A DNA stretch of 64,000 nt from Euclidia mi (Eukaryota > Arthropoda > Insecta > Lepidoptera > Erebidae), in contig OX123182.2 in the NCBI GenBank assembly GCA_944739405.2, forward strand, positions 57,849,183-57,913,182. Reading direction: 5' to 3'. Position 1 is the first letter of the stretch; the number at the start of each line of letters is the position of its first letter. Position numbers and translations under genes: made by a program. Shown here in pieces: positions 41,815 through 54,300 of this stretch. The notes below the pieces were generated by a model that saw only the letters and a program-made list of their open reading frames with translations, was not told the origin of the DNA and ran no database searches.

Positions 41815-42479
41815 TGTTTAGATATAATGATTATGTAAGATAGTAATGTATATAGTTAAAATTAATAACCTGGTATAATGTTACTGTGAAAATTATTCAA
41901 ATAAAAATAAATTACAAATTAAATTAAATAAATTAAGCATTCAACATAGATAGCCTTAGAAAGTTAATCGAAAACTATATATTCAACACTAGAGTGTGAA
42001 TCACCCATAAAAATAAAGGTGGCTGCGTGTTCAATAAAAAATAAGCCCGTATATTGGACTATAGACATTCGAGAATGTATTGTAAGAAAAGCAAATAAGA
42101 CGATTCGATTTACATCATGTGAGATATCTATATCGATAATTTTCTCAGCTAGAGTTTATTTTTGTCTAGATTCAAAATACCATTGTATTGGAATTGTTGA
42201 AAAATGATAGCATTTTTTGAGCGATATTTCTTGTTCAATTAGCGAAATATTTTCTATTCTTTGGACGAAGGCAGTTTGCTTTAATGAAACTTTCATGTCA
42301 CGTTAGGCAGCTAGTTGTCTTCTCACTGCCAGTTTAATAGGATTCCTTCCACTGGTGGATTGGTGTTTAATTAAGAGCGTTTTCTATGTTACAGAGTACT
42401 TACTACCGTGGTAATTTTAGACGATTATTGAATTGAATACAAATACTTCGGTTCTATTCGGCGTGTTTAAGTATTTGGT
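41815..42479. other. non-coding, AT-rich
   Basis: A 62-codon frame (42019-42207) has no resemblance I recognise. Otherwise nothing seen. Confidence 0.45.
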
Positions 42480-42712
42480 TCCGTCCGTGTGGTGACGGAT
42501 TAAGAATACAGAATATCACCACCCCATATTATCCCATGGGTGTCGTAAGAGCCAACAGAGGGAGCATATTATGCACAAAACAGCATTGTAAGAGAAGGAA
42601 AACTTGATACAAACCCTATACCAACCCGTTTGGCCAGCGTGGTATAGTAGGCCAATTCCTCCTTTCAAAGGAGAGGCCTAGTCCAGCAGTGGACTGTTAA
42701 AGGCTGATGATG
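42480..42712 (+). repeat. LINE 3'-tail repeat
   Basis: Contains CCGTGTGGTGACGGATTAAG, ACCCTATACCAACCCGTTTG, GGCCAGCGTGGTATAGTAGG and the ending GTCCAGCAGTGGACTGTTAA, then GGCTGATGATGAT. It is shared with 25775-25950 and 50041-50300. A 5'-truncated LINE end is the likely origin. Confidence 0.7.
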
Positions 42713-45700
42713 ATTAAGTATTTGGTTGGAAAAGGAATGTGGTGGAATTTGAAGTTGTATTACCTAAAACTAACGAACAGATGTAATAATTAGGTACTTT
42801 AGAAATTAAAAGTACAATGGGAAACCTTCTAGGAAAAGCTTTCATATAAAATTGTTAGGTCAAATATCATTATTATCATCTATTTATAAAGAAGTAAATT
42901 CATCATATATTTATATTATAAGTTATAAGCAGTATACTATGAGGTTCTGTTCCTAATTTTTCGACAAATTACGAGTTACTCTTTCCAATTTTCATGTTTC
43001 TATAATAAGATAACAGCTTTATCTTATAGACGACAACCTTTTGGATCCATATCACATGTGATTTATAGATACTAGATAAAATGGTTCAGGATTTTTGTTA
43101 TCAATATTATCACTTATGCTGCAGGAATATCGTTGAGGTCCAGCGGTCTACATGCCGTTTAGCATGGAGTTGAGTGCTGTCTTGATTGAGTTTAAAGTTT
43201 GGGTTAGGATGTTACAGTACCTATGCTTCGTGGCCGTTGTTAAATTGTATGTAGCATCATCTGCAAAGCATTCAAATACTTCTTTCTATTTTCACTGCAA
43301 TATTACATTTGGTTAATATAATCATAAATTTGATTAAATGTATATAGTATTATATATAGTATTATAATATCTCCAAAGCAGAAACCTTATTATTTTTCAA
43401 TTGAAATTTCAACATGCCATTCGCAGTCACTAATCTTCTTAGTTTAGTAAAATGATTATTCTGCTATGGACTTTATAATTGAGTATACTTTGGCCCACCA
43501 CGAATATTAAGTTCCGCTGGAGTCAAATCTCGGTATTCATTTTAATTACATTTTCACATCGAGGGCGACCGGATTAACTTGGATTCTGCTTTAGGCTAAT
43601 ACGACGAATAATGAGACGTGTTTTTATAGCCAGTTATTTTCATTACATTTTTTAATTAATTTAGTAAATACCTCGTAATATAGGCGTAGAATAAATCAAC
43701 TACGAGGTTTTCTTTTTGGGTCCAAATGAATAAGGCAAGATTAATATTAATGTATCAAATTTCAATCGCAACTTTACGTAAAAATTAATCTGTAGTGCCT
43801 TCTGTATTGCCACGACGTTTCAGCATGGGTTGATTTTTGGGCTGGCCATAGTCTACCACGCTGGCCAAGTGCAGGTTGAAAATTGTACAGTATAACAGAA
43901 TATACTTGGTATATGGTGTTATACTTTTAACTTGATAATTGCTATTTCCAGGCGCAATTAACACTCCTTATGACTCTACAGATGACATAGCGGTTTATGC
44001 GACCGCATCAAGTATTAGCACCATGGCAATGCAAAGAGTTGTATAGCTTCGATCAGATAACACGGAATATCCCTTTGTACCACATACTAGATAAATCTAC
44101 TAGGGATTTATTTAGTATGCTAAATTAGACTTGTAAAAACGTTTAAGACGCACAAAAGAAGCCCAAGTAATAATAATAATATATAATACTTGATTGAGTA
44201 TGCAAATAATTATAAATAAAATAATTATGATTTTTATAATATATATGTTATATTGTATTCTTTAGTTGACAAAATATACCAAGAATAAGGAAATTTGTTT
44301 TAAAATATCAAATTATAAGATATGTATTATGACATAAAAAAATATATTTTAATAAATTTTATATTACATTCAGTTATTGTTTTTAATTGTAAAATTTGTT
44401 ACCGTTAAAATAAAAACTCATGTATTCTTTCTTATTTTTTTTTCAAGGGGGTATAGTGTGTAGCTAACCTAACCTCCGTGTAATATTAGTCTGTAAGTTA
44501 ATGCAATATAGCTCAATCATTCGAGCCTTAAACACGCGTTTGACTTCCATCCTTTACAGTCAACAAATGAGCCTACAACAAAGAAAAATCGAATATTGTA
44601 AACTTCACTCACTTTAACATAATAATAGTTGCTGCAAGCTGCAACAATACACGCAGTTCACATTATCTGTATCTACAATTCTCGATTTACCTTGACAACT
44701 TAACTGCAATGCATATTTGAATAAACATCACCAATTCGAGCTAGATATTAACGCAATCTGTCGCAAGATCTATTATATGTATGTATTAAACGTAATGTAT
44801 GTGCCATCCCTTACGTCACAGTGACGATCAATCGTCTTGAGCTGAAGGTAATATCCACTTAATTGGACTCCTAGCTTTATGCCAGCTATACGTCCATCAT
44901 GTTATCTGTTCTAAGCTAAATGTTACGTAACGACATATCTATTCTAATGTGATATATCTGAAGAGTTTACTTATATTTATATAACGGATACATGTTACGT
45001 AATAAAAGGGAAAATAAAGGGGAAATACCTTATACTTGCCCCGACTTTTCAGCATGGGTTGCATCAGCCGTGTTCATGGTCAGAGTTTGTTTGTTGCTCT
45101 GGTCTTGCTTGGCTCCCTATTATTTCACTCGAAGCAGTATTTAGCCAGTCGCATTTAATCATGACTTCCCTGTCTACGTATGTCTAATCCGCCATAGATC
45201 ATCCATCTTATCCCTGGACACTTAACTTATTAAAAAACGGTGACCGAATCTCTCAGCTTTGTTTGCTGAAAAATGCCTTGACTTCAACAGTTGCAATTGG
45301 GCAGGCAGGCAAGACAATATGGAGCTACTCTGTTGCTCGATAATAAAAAAACAAGCGTAGACCTCTCTAAACGACACAGACAAGATGTAAATAAAGTGAA
45401 CTCCACTTAAGCAACGATTGTCAAAGCAGTCTGTTCGCTTCGTTTTGTAATAGGCTAGTTGTTTGACTTACAAAATCAAAGCATCCACTTCAAATTTCTA
45501 CAGCGCCAGCGTTCCAAAACAAAAAATAATGTTATAAAAGATAAAATAAATTCCAATAAAATACGTTAAATTGATAAAATATAAACCACCGGTTCAATCT
45601 TGAACATCCAATAATAAATTTGAGCCAATTTCCTTAAGAGCTTCGTTATACAAATTGTCAATACCCACTCATTAAACGGGGAAAGTACCCACAGACAAAG

Positions 45701-46590
45701 GAGTTATCATCGGAATTTATGAGTTATAAAATTGGCACGGATCACCTTTATGGGTGAAAACATGAAAATATCGAAGTTAGCAGGGTATAAATTATATTAA
45801 ATTGCGCCTGTTTGGATTGTGGTTAACCCTTTAGCATCGGAAATGAGGAGATTATTAGGAATTTCAACCGACGTTGGAATCATCGATCCGGAAATCTATG
45901 TCTTGGCAATGAGACGATTAGGTGAATAAATTGGTCTACTACTTTGATGATTATATTTTTCAATGAAATTATTGTACCTACCCAGCTTTGCCGAATTACC
46001 TACATTATATTAAACATATTTTGAAGACCAAGTGAGATACTGACGGCGCACTGTTTGGACATGACACACATTGACGTCGTTTTCCAGTAAAATATTGAAT
46101 TTGAGTAATTAGCGTCTGAATCCCCTTATAAACCAAAAAGTGCTAGCGATGTTCTCATTTAATGTGCCAACGTTCAGAATGCAGTTTAATTTATAATAAC
46201 AGGTGTCATAAGCCATAATTATTGATACATGAAATTTGCTTTGCGTACATAATCGTAATATGAAACTTAATTAAAATTAATCACAATAGGGCACAGGACA
46301 GCAATCATGCACTATTTGAATAATCGGCTGTTTTGTGACTTTATTTTTAGAATTACAGAAGAATCTCACTAAACCGGCACTACTAAAACCCAGAGGAATT
46401 CAGATTTTTGGAATTTTCGGCTTATAGAGAAAAATAAAAAAAATGTGTAAAATGTGGATGTTCGACAGTTTTTATTGTAACTGTAACATATCTCTTTGTA
46501 ATTACATAGTTGTGCAACTTCTATCCCTTGCTTAAAAACCTTTCCTCACATGTTTCGAAGAATTATACAAAATAGCTGTATTCGCGGTTA
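42713..46590. other. gene-poor AT-rich DNA
   Basis: No convincing coding frame. Two short segments near 43810-43840 and 45035-45060 share a CAGCATGGGTTG-type motif common in lepidopteran repeats. The stretch 44100-44420 is extremely AT-rich. I see no RNA gene. Confidence 0.5.
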
Positions 46591-46700
46591 CACTTACTAT
46601 TTATGGCTACTGCTCGGCACCCTTGTCTTATAGGTTTTGGTGATTTAGTCTATATAGCCACCCTCAATAAATTTACTATCTAGCAGTTCCTGAGATTAGT
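46591..46700 (+). repeat. dispersed repeat fragment (TACTGCTCGG family)
   Basis: Shares GGCTACTGCTCNGC and the downstream CAGTTCCTGAGATTAG with 19862-19995. Similar sequence recurs at 51690. Confidence 0.5.
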
Positions 46701-46726
46701 TCAACCTAGCAAACTGTTCAGGATTA

Positions 46727-47992
46727 GGGTAGGTTGGTGTAAGATGACGCACTTTTGAAACAATCGGTCATAATAAAATAAAAATGCAACGTTTCGAAAT
46801 CACACTTATATATTCTAAATCTTTGACTTATTCGTAACAATAGAATATATAAATCAGCATCACATCTATTGTCTTTGGACAAATTTTCATATGATCTTAA
46901 AAAATCAGAAATGCGCACTTTTACACAACCCATACGGTAAGTTGGCGCAGCAAAGTCGATAAGATGGCGCAGTTAATGCGAGGTCATCTAAGGGAGACAA
47001 ATATCGCATTTAAATACACCAAATCCAAGTTATCCCGTACATTTATCTTGCCACCATTCTTGACACACTGAGCATTCTATCCAGTCTGCTTTTAAGGGTT
47101 CCTTATAAATTTCCTGACTCCCAGGACATGTCCAGACCTTTTCTACAGCAGGTTTGTTGGGTGCTTTAGATTTTAGTTTAGGTTTTTTAGGTTTTAGTTC
47201 AGCTTTTTGCTTCCTTGCTGCCTCTAATTGCGGTTTGTAAGGTGAAATGCTAATTACTTCTGATTAGTGGATCGGACGTTTCCTATTAGTGGATCTTATT
47301 GTCTGAGATTTAGGGAAAGGCTTAATATTAAGAATTTTATCAGACACTAGCTAGCTCTTCCTGGATGACTTCTCAAACATTTTTCATACTCCTCAGCGTA
47401 ATACTTTTTCAGTATTCCGTGAAAACCTCTCTGCATCTTGTGGCTGCTATGTGGTGGTAAAGTGATTGCAACAATATTATTTTCCCGAGGCCTATTCTCC
47501 TCTTGTTAAACAATCACTTCTCACTCTGCTGATTAATAAAAAGAAAGTCCAATCCTCAAATTAAAAAAATAGGGTTTGTAAGATGGCGCGCGCCATCTTG
47601 TACACCCGCCTGTTGCGCCATCTTACAAACTTCCCCACAATGGAGAAATCATTGCACTAACGCCATCTCCTATGAAATACCAGAATTATTTCGTTTCTTA
47701 GGTCGATATAAAGTATTTGTTTAGTACAAAATTCAATCAAAACACGTAATATATGCATTGTTTTATTCTGACTCAACTTCCTAATGAGAGTAAAATTCGA
47801 TTAAAAGTGTTCAAAATCTTAAAACTTACCTGGAACAATCGTTTTGTGAGCAAATCGAATATTTTTTTGGGAGCAAGTACCGGACAAATAGTATACAAAA
47901 CACTACTGAAATTAGCTGCTTACGACACACCAGAATCCACCAATTGCGAGTGCGCCAACTTATCTCCTGCGCCATCTTACACCAACCTACCC
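46727..47992 (-). mobile_element. pogo-like DNA transposon remnant
   Basis: The ends GGGTAGGTTGGTGTAAGATG and CATCTTACACCAACCTACCC are perfect 20-bp inverted repeats. TA lies directly outside each (46725-46726, 47993-47994), the target duplication of the Tc1/mariner/pogo group. The motif AAGATGGCGC recurs inside at about 46962, 47580, 47590 (reversed), 47615 (reversed) and 47965 (reversed), probably as transposase-binding repeats. Length is 1266 bp. A degraded transposase C-terminus is on the minus strand. Confidence 0.85.
47020..47505 (-). pseudogene. pogo-like transposase C-terminal remnant
   Basis: Minus strand from about 47500 reads NIVAITLPPHSSHKMQ, then GILKKYYAEEYEKCLRSHPG, matching the region around the last catalytic Asp block of pogo/Tigger transposases, where LPPHxSHxxQPLD precedes a helical segment. 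The QPLD residues are lost. Further on (about 47190-47030) a frame has WTCPGSQEIY and DWIECSVCQEWWQDKC, a Cys-rich zinc-finger tail found in some insect pogo-like transposases. Stops and frame changes separate them, and the N-terminal DNA-binding and DDE parts are missing. Confidence 0.65.
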
Positions 47993-48094
47993 TATAATAT
48001 TTATTCGGTTTTATACTTATACATTTCTTTATATGTTTATGTACATTGCCGCTGAACTTTAATGTGTGTGTGTGTATGAGCGTGTAATATTTCT

Positions 48095-48722
48095 ATTTTA
48101 GGGTTCCGTACCTCACAAGGTAAAAAAGGAACCCTTATAAGATCACTTTCTTGTCCTTCTGTCTGTCTGTCTGTCTGTCTGTCCGTGTTTCACCACCGAT
48201 TTTCTCAGGGACGGGTGGACCTAGCAATTGAGGTCTATGGTTTCTATTTGGTGTATAAAAATCAGGGTCCTGGGTCAACCCGATAAAAAGATATGGTCAA
48301 AATTATAAGTACCAAAATTAACCTTAATTTTCAACTTTTTTTAATTTTCGGAATTTTTACTTTACTTGTGCTGTAAGACCTTGGTTTTAACCAAAATTGA
48401 CAATTCTAGGTCAACCGTAAGTACCCTACAGGTTTTGGGTCGAAAACCTATATGGTAGTTCCCGTTGAACTAGAATCATGAAATTTGGCCAAAAGCTTCT
48501 TACAGCACAAATTAAGGAAAAATTACAAAAAATAAAAAAGTGGAATATTTAAGGGTGTCCCCATACATACATAGTAGACTCCATTTATGATAGTCCTCTA
48601 AGTTGTATGGGCGCTCATACAGATTTAGAGGACTAGCGTAATTAGCACCAACCTCAAATAAGGTAAAATGCGTACGGAACCCTCGGTGCGCGGGTTAGAC
48701 TCGCACTTGCCCGATTTTTTTA
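48095..48722 (+). repeat. abundant interspersed repeat with (CTGT)n
   Basis: Starts TTAGGGTTCCGTACCTCACA, carries (CTGT)n at 48157-48182, and ends GGAACCCTCGGTGCGCGGGT, then ACTCGCACTTGCCCGATTTT. The two ends and internal GTAAGACC/GGTCTTAC-like segments are partly complementary (AGGGTTCCGTAC against GTACGGAACCCT). The family is common in lepidopteran genomes. Class not assigned. Confidence 0.7.
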
Positions 48723-49116
48723 TTTATTATAATTTAATTTGTTTTTCTTTAAGAAAAATAAACACGCTATCTTTCAAAGCGCAATAATACTAAAGTATGT
48801 ATGTCCTTTAGTTGCAAGAAAGCCTTCGTTTTATCGTACCTACTGCTATAGCAATCCAATTGATTAATTAGTTTTTACAAGCCGATCCCAATTCTGACAT
48901 ATTTAATAACAATACAAGTATAATACGTAGTTCAATCAAGCTTTTTTAAAAACATGACATTTAAATAAAAAAAAATATGTTTAGTTATGTTTAGTTTCTA
49001 ATTTAATAAGTTTTAAAATTGTTCTAGTTTAATTTAATTTAATTATCTGTAATAATATTGTTCTTGAATTGTATAGCTTCACATAACATATAAGCGATTT
49101 GGTTTATAACTGTATA
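48723..49116. other. non-coding, AT-rich
   Basis: No gene or element recognised. Confidence 0.45.
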
Positions 49117-49645
49117 GGCCGGCGCGCACGGACGTCGCGGCACGGCACGGCATGGCAAAGGATTTCATTACTGATCAAATAATTGTTTTTCTTATTTCAA
49201 TGAGCTTAGAATTCATATTACTTTATTTCGATACAATCGTACCGCGGCACGCCGTGGCATACTGCGGGACGCCGTGGCACGTCGTGGCATATTGTGGGAC
49301 GTCGCGGCACGTCGCGGCATACTGCGGGACGCCGCGGTACGCCACAGCGTCCTGCAGTGTGCCACGACGTAATCAGTAGGTAAATAAGTTCCTGAATTCA
49401 CCGTTAGTAAATCTTGTTTTCCATAAAAAATGTACCCAGAATTGTTTTCTCTTCAACGTATCAGTTTGTATTTGTCGTTCTTTTTCTTCAGCAAGAAGTG
49501 GTATTGATACTAAATTCCAGTCAATTAGACGCCTCGGTATGACGCGGCATGCCGCGGTACGTCGCGGTATGCCACGTCATGCAGAAGCGTCCTTCGGGCT
49601 ACTGAAACATGCCGTTCCACGCCGTGCCTTCAGTCGGCGCCGGCC
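49117..49645. mobile_element. palindromic GC-rich MITE-like element
   Basis: Bounded by GGCCGGCGCGCACGG and, inverted, CGGCGCCGGCC. Inside are runs of alternating CGCGGCACG, CGTGGCATA and CTGCGGGACG modules (49240-49370, 49530-49620) that are degenerately self-complementary. The middle is AT-rich. Short frames through it are low-complexity (MPRRA repeats) and not genes. No clear target duplication: ATA precedes and TTA follows. Confidence 0.55.
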
Positions 49646-50040
49646 TTAAGCTTGCTCTGTTCGCTTATATTCAGTTTCGTGTTTTACTGTTTTAGGTGAT
49701 AATATAAATATCGTTGGATAATAAATCACGTGAATACAAATTGCAAACTGTGAAATTTAGATATATGGATAAAGCTTATCTCGTATTAAGTTATATATTT
49801 ACTAGATATATATCACAATGTTTAGGCCGCATTATATCTGGATCAACCGCCAAGTCTTGACCATCAATCCATCCATTAAAATACAATTCCAATCAACATT
49901 TCATCAAATTCGGAGCAGCCTTTCTGTAGTGGTAATATACGTGTGGTTATTGATTTTGTTTATATGATAATAACTACCAGTCTTACGTTCTATCAATATT
50001 CGCTGGAATTAGCCGTCTATTAAATGCTTATAAAATTGTT
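49646..50040. other. non-coding
   Basis: No gene or element recognised. Confidence 0.45.
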
Positions 50041-50300
50041 CTCCGTATGGTGACGGTATGGATTAAGAATACAAGGTGTAACCCCCCTTTTTCCTACCAG
50101 GGAAGATAAGAGGCGGCTAAATAATATACACGAAGCCAATAGTACCTTTGAGAAGAGATGGAAAACGCGATATGCACCCTATACCATTCCGTCTTGCCAG
50201 CGTTATATAGTTATTCAAGTCCTTTTATTGACGTACAATGATAATGTGACGCAAAATAATAGAGGCCTTCTTTCAACAGTGGAATACGCAAGGATGTATC
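50041..50300 (+). repeat. LINE 3'-tail repeat
   Basis: Diverged copy of the 42480-42712 tail, with CCGTATGGTGACGGTATGGA, ACCCTATACCATTCCGTCTT and a GGCCTTCTTTCAACAGTGGA ending. Confidence 0.6.
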
Positions 50301-50365
50301 ATTAAAGTTATTGCAGGTTTATATTTTGAATTACAAGCAAACAAGATTATTAATTTATTATTTTA

Positions 50366-50562
50366 AAAGACTTCTCCCGTACTAGGAATAAATCCTGTCG
50401 CGGGAGACTTTACAAACATTCAACCAACGGACACAATTATCACCCTGACTCGAAAAACACTTTACACAAACTGTTGTCTCGTGTGAGACTCGAACTCACA
50501 GCACTTGACACAGTGTCAGTGCTGAGGCGAACGCTTAATCCACTACACCAGCCGTGCAATCT
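50366..50562 (-). mobile_element. tRNA-derived SINE, family C
   Basis: Minus strand: TGCACGGCTGGTGTAGTGGA, then TTAAGCGTTCGCC (A box region), and GAGTTCGAGTCTC (B box), followed by a body ending in ACTTCTCCCG-like sequence. It is a third SINE family, distinct from A and B. A tRNA gene is unlikely because the head has an extended variable region and no matching acceptor stem. Confidence 0.65.
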
Positions 50563-50574
50563 ACATAAGTATTT

Positions 50575-51160
50575 AAACACATCGTCTTCGAATTTTTTAA
50601 TTACAAAACAGCACATTGGTAAAAATACTTTAAATTTGAAACATTCATAATTAACTCAGTATTAGTTTAGTTTTTTCGAAAGCTGTGAATTACCACTCTA
50701 TAATCCGATAAATCCAAACCAACCGTGAGCGTTTCTCCGGATTCTTTAGGTAATTAAGCTTAGGGACTTGAGACCCTTATGATACTATGGATAGCAAACA
50801 GAACCCTGATTAATAAGACAATTTTAATAGTGTTAGCCCTTTATTAGATCAGTTAATATAAATATAATATAATGTATTCTGTTCATATAATTGATACAGC
50901 AATAGCCTAGTGGAGATACCAACAGATTGCCATGCAGAAGGTATCGGTTTCGAAATTTTGAATCCACAGCGCGCACTAATGACTTTTTGGAGTTACGTGA
51001 TTTTCAAATTGAATTCTTATTATTGTTAAAGCTTGCTCCGTGCCGCGGAGAGCACGATAAGCCGTCGGTCCCAGCTGTCATGAAGATCTTTGACAGAGTC
51101 CATATAAGTATCTATGAATAAATTGACACTAGTCTTAACCATGAAATATAGCTATACCTT
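50575..51160. other. non-coding
   Basis: No gene or element recognised. Confidence 0.45.
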
Positions 51161-51164
51161 TAGT

Positions 51165-51262
51165 TTGCGGCGGTCAGACAGTCAGTCGCACTGTGGAAAA
51201 GCTAATATTCAGTCTGAACCGGTTAGACGAGCAAGCGGATCCTGGGTTATAAATCCCTGTAC
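51165..51262 (+). mobile_element. SINE-like family D fragment, reversed
   Basis: CAGTCGCACTGTGGAAAAGC then TAATATTCAGTCTGAACCGG is the reverse complement of the body seen at 3890 and 20515. Confidence 0.55.
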
Positions 51263-51440
51263 ATTTACGTGAATTTATATCGTCTCAATTAATTATGATT
51301 CTCAATATCTTGTAGGATTTCTAAACAAATAACACCTAGGTAAATCATAATTTATAAATAAAGAATATTAATCGTGATGTACATACATAATTCATAAAAT
51401 CTTCGCCAAATTTTAAGGTGTGTAGCGACTTTTGTAGTTC

Positions 51441-51494
51441 ACTGTACTTCAAGCTAAGCTAACTACTCTTAGTTAGCTTAGCTTGAAGTACAGT
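51441..51494. repeat. perfect 24-bp hairpin
   Basis: ACTGTACTTCAAGCTAAGCT plus AACT, loop ACTCTT, then the exact complement. A cruciform or short hairpin. Arms are within the size of a small precursor, but flanking pairing is not evident. Confidence 0.9.
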
Positions 51495-51499
51495 TGTTA

Positions 51500-52449
51500 T
51501 TCTCTAATAACTTAGCTAATTTTAGTAAGTCAGAAGTGAATGTGCATGAATTATTGTTCGAAGTGTTACTACAGTTGCATTATGTCACTTAAGATAACGT
51601 AGTTAGCTTGTTTGCGGAACCTGCTTTGTGGTACAGTAGCTTATAAATTAACTAGCTGAGCCCGCAGTTACACCCGCGATATTTAGGGCTACTGCTCCGC
51701 ACGTGTGTGGAAGACCAACAGCACGTAAATACAATTTACAGTAGTAGCAAATAAACAATGGTAAGCCAATAACAGGCCCTCGCGATTATTACAACATTTT
51801 AAAATGTGATGTTATTTACCTTCCCCATTAAATGAGCTATCCACAAAAAAAAAAACAATCGGGCCAGTAATTTCTGAAATTAAACAAACAAAGATACTTA
51901 ATTAAATTAGTATTACATTTTAAAACATTATTTAGTTTCCGTAACTCTTAAAATCTTCTACTAGGACAATTATATCCTAGTGGGAAGACCAGCGGAGTAC
52001 TATATAAGCATATTCAATTGTTAACATGCACATAACTTGTAAAACGGTCCAGGAAAATATCATGAGATTTTTCATAGCTGATATTGTTCCACGATGTTGT
52101 TGTAAGACGTGTAAAGTCTGCCTAACCACACTTGGCCAATAGCAGACTATGGTTCTATCCTTCTCATTGTCATACTCATTAGCCCGGCCCAACAGGCTGA
52201 GAGTTTGATAAATTAGGGCTGCTTAAGTTATTTTAACTTTATTTATCTTTGTTATTCAGTCGTTAAAATAACAAAATGCAATCAAAACTTTCTCGACAAT
52301 AGTGGAATACCACAGATGACGGATTGAGCAAAATATCGCCAGGTGTCCTATATAGCTTATTACACACCAAATGAAATATATAAAAATGAGAATGAACAAC
52401 AGAGCCAATTTTCCAAGCTGAATTAAACCATCAAAGTATTCTAAATATT
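51500..52449. other. non-coding with repeat fragments
   Basis: Contains a CTACTGCTCCGCACGTGTG fragment (51690) of the dispersed repeat family at 19855 and a CTAGCTGAGCCCGC edge at 51651. No gene recognised. Confidence 0.45.
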
Positions 52450-54300
52450 AATCTTAACATATAAAATCCTTGCGTTACTGACTGACTGACAGACACGCTA
52501 CAGCCAAAACTACTGATCACAAGAAGATGAAATTAACATGTATGTTCCTTGAGGAGTGTAAATTCCACCCCTAAGGGGGTAAAACTGGGGGTCAAAGTTT
52601 GAAATAAACTTTTCATTCCTTCAATGGATTGACTCCAAACTTTGTAAATTAGTTCCTTAAACAACGATAGTGAAAATTAATATTTATTTTTCTGGAAATC
52701 CCACCCTTAAGGGGGTAAAATAGGGGTCCAAAGTTTGTATGTAACTTTTTATCTTTCTAATGGATTGACTTCAAACTTTGTATATTGGTACCTCAAATGA
52801 CGATAGTGAACTCTAAGAATTAGGTTTATTTTAATCCTTACGCTCAGGGGGTAAGGTAGGGGTTCAAAGTGTGTATGAAACAAATTATTCCTTCTGTGGA
52901 TTGACTTCAAACTTTGTGTATTGGTTCCTCAAATGTTAATAGTGAACACTAAGAATTATTTTTTTGGGAACTCCACCCCTAAGAGGGTAAGATTGAGGGT
53001 CAAAGATTGTATGTAACTTTTTATTCCTTTAATGAATTGACTTCAAACTTCGTATACAAGTTCCTCAAGTGACGTTAGCGAGCACCAAGAAAGGAGTTTT
53101 CGAAGTCACTCCCCTATGGGGGTTAAGAATGGGTGTGCCATTTTGTAATATAAAAAAGAACTTCAATGGATTCACTTGCAACTTTGCAACTTATTATTCT
53201 TTCAGTGGATTGACTTCAAACTTTGTATATTGGTTCTGCGAATGACGATAGTGAACACTAAGATTTTTTTTTAATTTCTACGCTCAGGTGGTAAGATAGG
53301 GGGTCAAAGTGTGTATGAAACTTATTATTTCTTCAGTAGATTACCTTTAAACTTTGTATATTGGTTCGTCAAAAGATTATAGTGAACATTAAGAATTATT
53401 TTTTTGGGAATTCCACCCCTAAGAGGGTAAGATTGAGGGTCAAAATTTGTATGTAACTTCTTTTTACTTTAATGCATTGACTTTAAAATTTGTATATTGG
53501 TTAGTCAAACGACAAAAGTGAACGCTAAGAATTTATTTTTTTAAAGTTCCTACTCTCAGGGGGTAAGATAGGGGTTCCAAGTGTGTATTAAACGAAACTT
53601 ATAATTCCTTTAGTGGATTGACTTCAATTTTTGTATATTGGTTCCTCAAATGACGTTCGAGAACATCAAGAATTAGTTTTTCTTTTAAATTACTACCCTC
53701 AGGGGGTAAGATAGGGTTTCAAAGTGTGTATGAAACGAAACTTATTATTCTTTCAGTGCATTGACTTCAAACTTTGTATATTGGTTCCTTAAATGACGAT
53801 AATGAACACTAAGAATTAGTATGTTTTTTAATTCCTACCCTCAGGGAGTAAGACAGGGTGTCAAAGTGTGTATTAAACTTATTATTCCTTCAGTGGATTC
53901 ACTTCATATTTTGTATATTGGTTCCTCAAATGACGATAGTAAACACTAAGAATTTGTATTTTTTTTTAATTCCTTCCCTTTAGGGGGTAATATAGGGGTT
54001 CAAAGTGTGTTTTAAACGAAACTTATTGTTCCTACAGTGGATTGACTTCAAAGTTTGTATATTGATTTCTCTAATGACCTTAGTAAACATTAAGGAAATC
54101 TTTTTGGAATTTCTTATCCTAAAGGGTTAAAAAGAGGAGTCGGAATTTCTATGAAAAAAAATTATTCCTTCATTGGATTAACTGCAAAATTTGTACATAG
54201 GTTCCTCAAATAACATTAGTGAACACCAAGAAAGGAGTTTTCGAAGTCACTCCCCTATGGGGCTTGTGAAAGGGTGTCCCATTTTCTAATATATAAAACT
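52450..54300 (+). repeat. satellite-like array, ~140-150-bp units
   Basis: More than ten diverged units contain, in order, CTACCCTCAGGGGGTAAGAT, GGGGTTCAAAGTGTGTATG, GTGGATTGACTTCAAACTTT, GTATATTGGTTCCTCAAATG and GACGATAGTGAACACTAAG. The left boundary carries the GCGTTACTGACTGACTGACA motif of the dispersed family. A shorter copy is at 57540-58225. No coding function. Confidence 0.85.

Noticed and set aside
42019..42207. 62-codon plus-strand frame
   Set aside because: No recognisable motif, no supporting context, and length within chance expectation.
49152..49401. short frames with MPRRA / CGTP-type repeats
   Set aside because: They are translations of the palindromic GC modules, with no independent evidence of coding.
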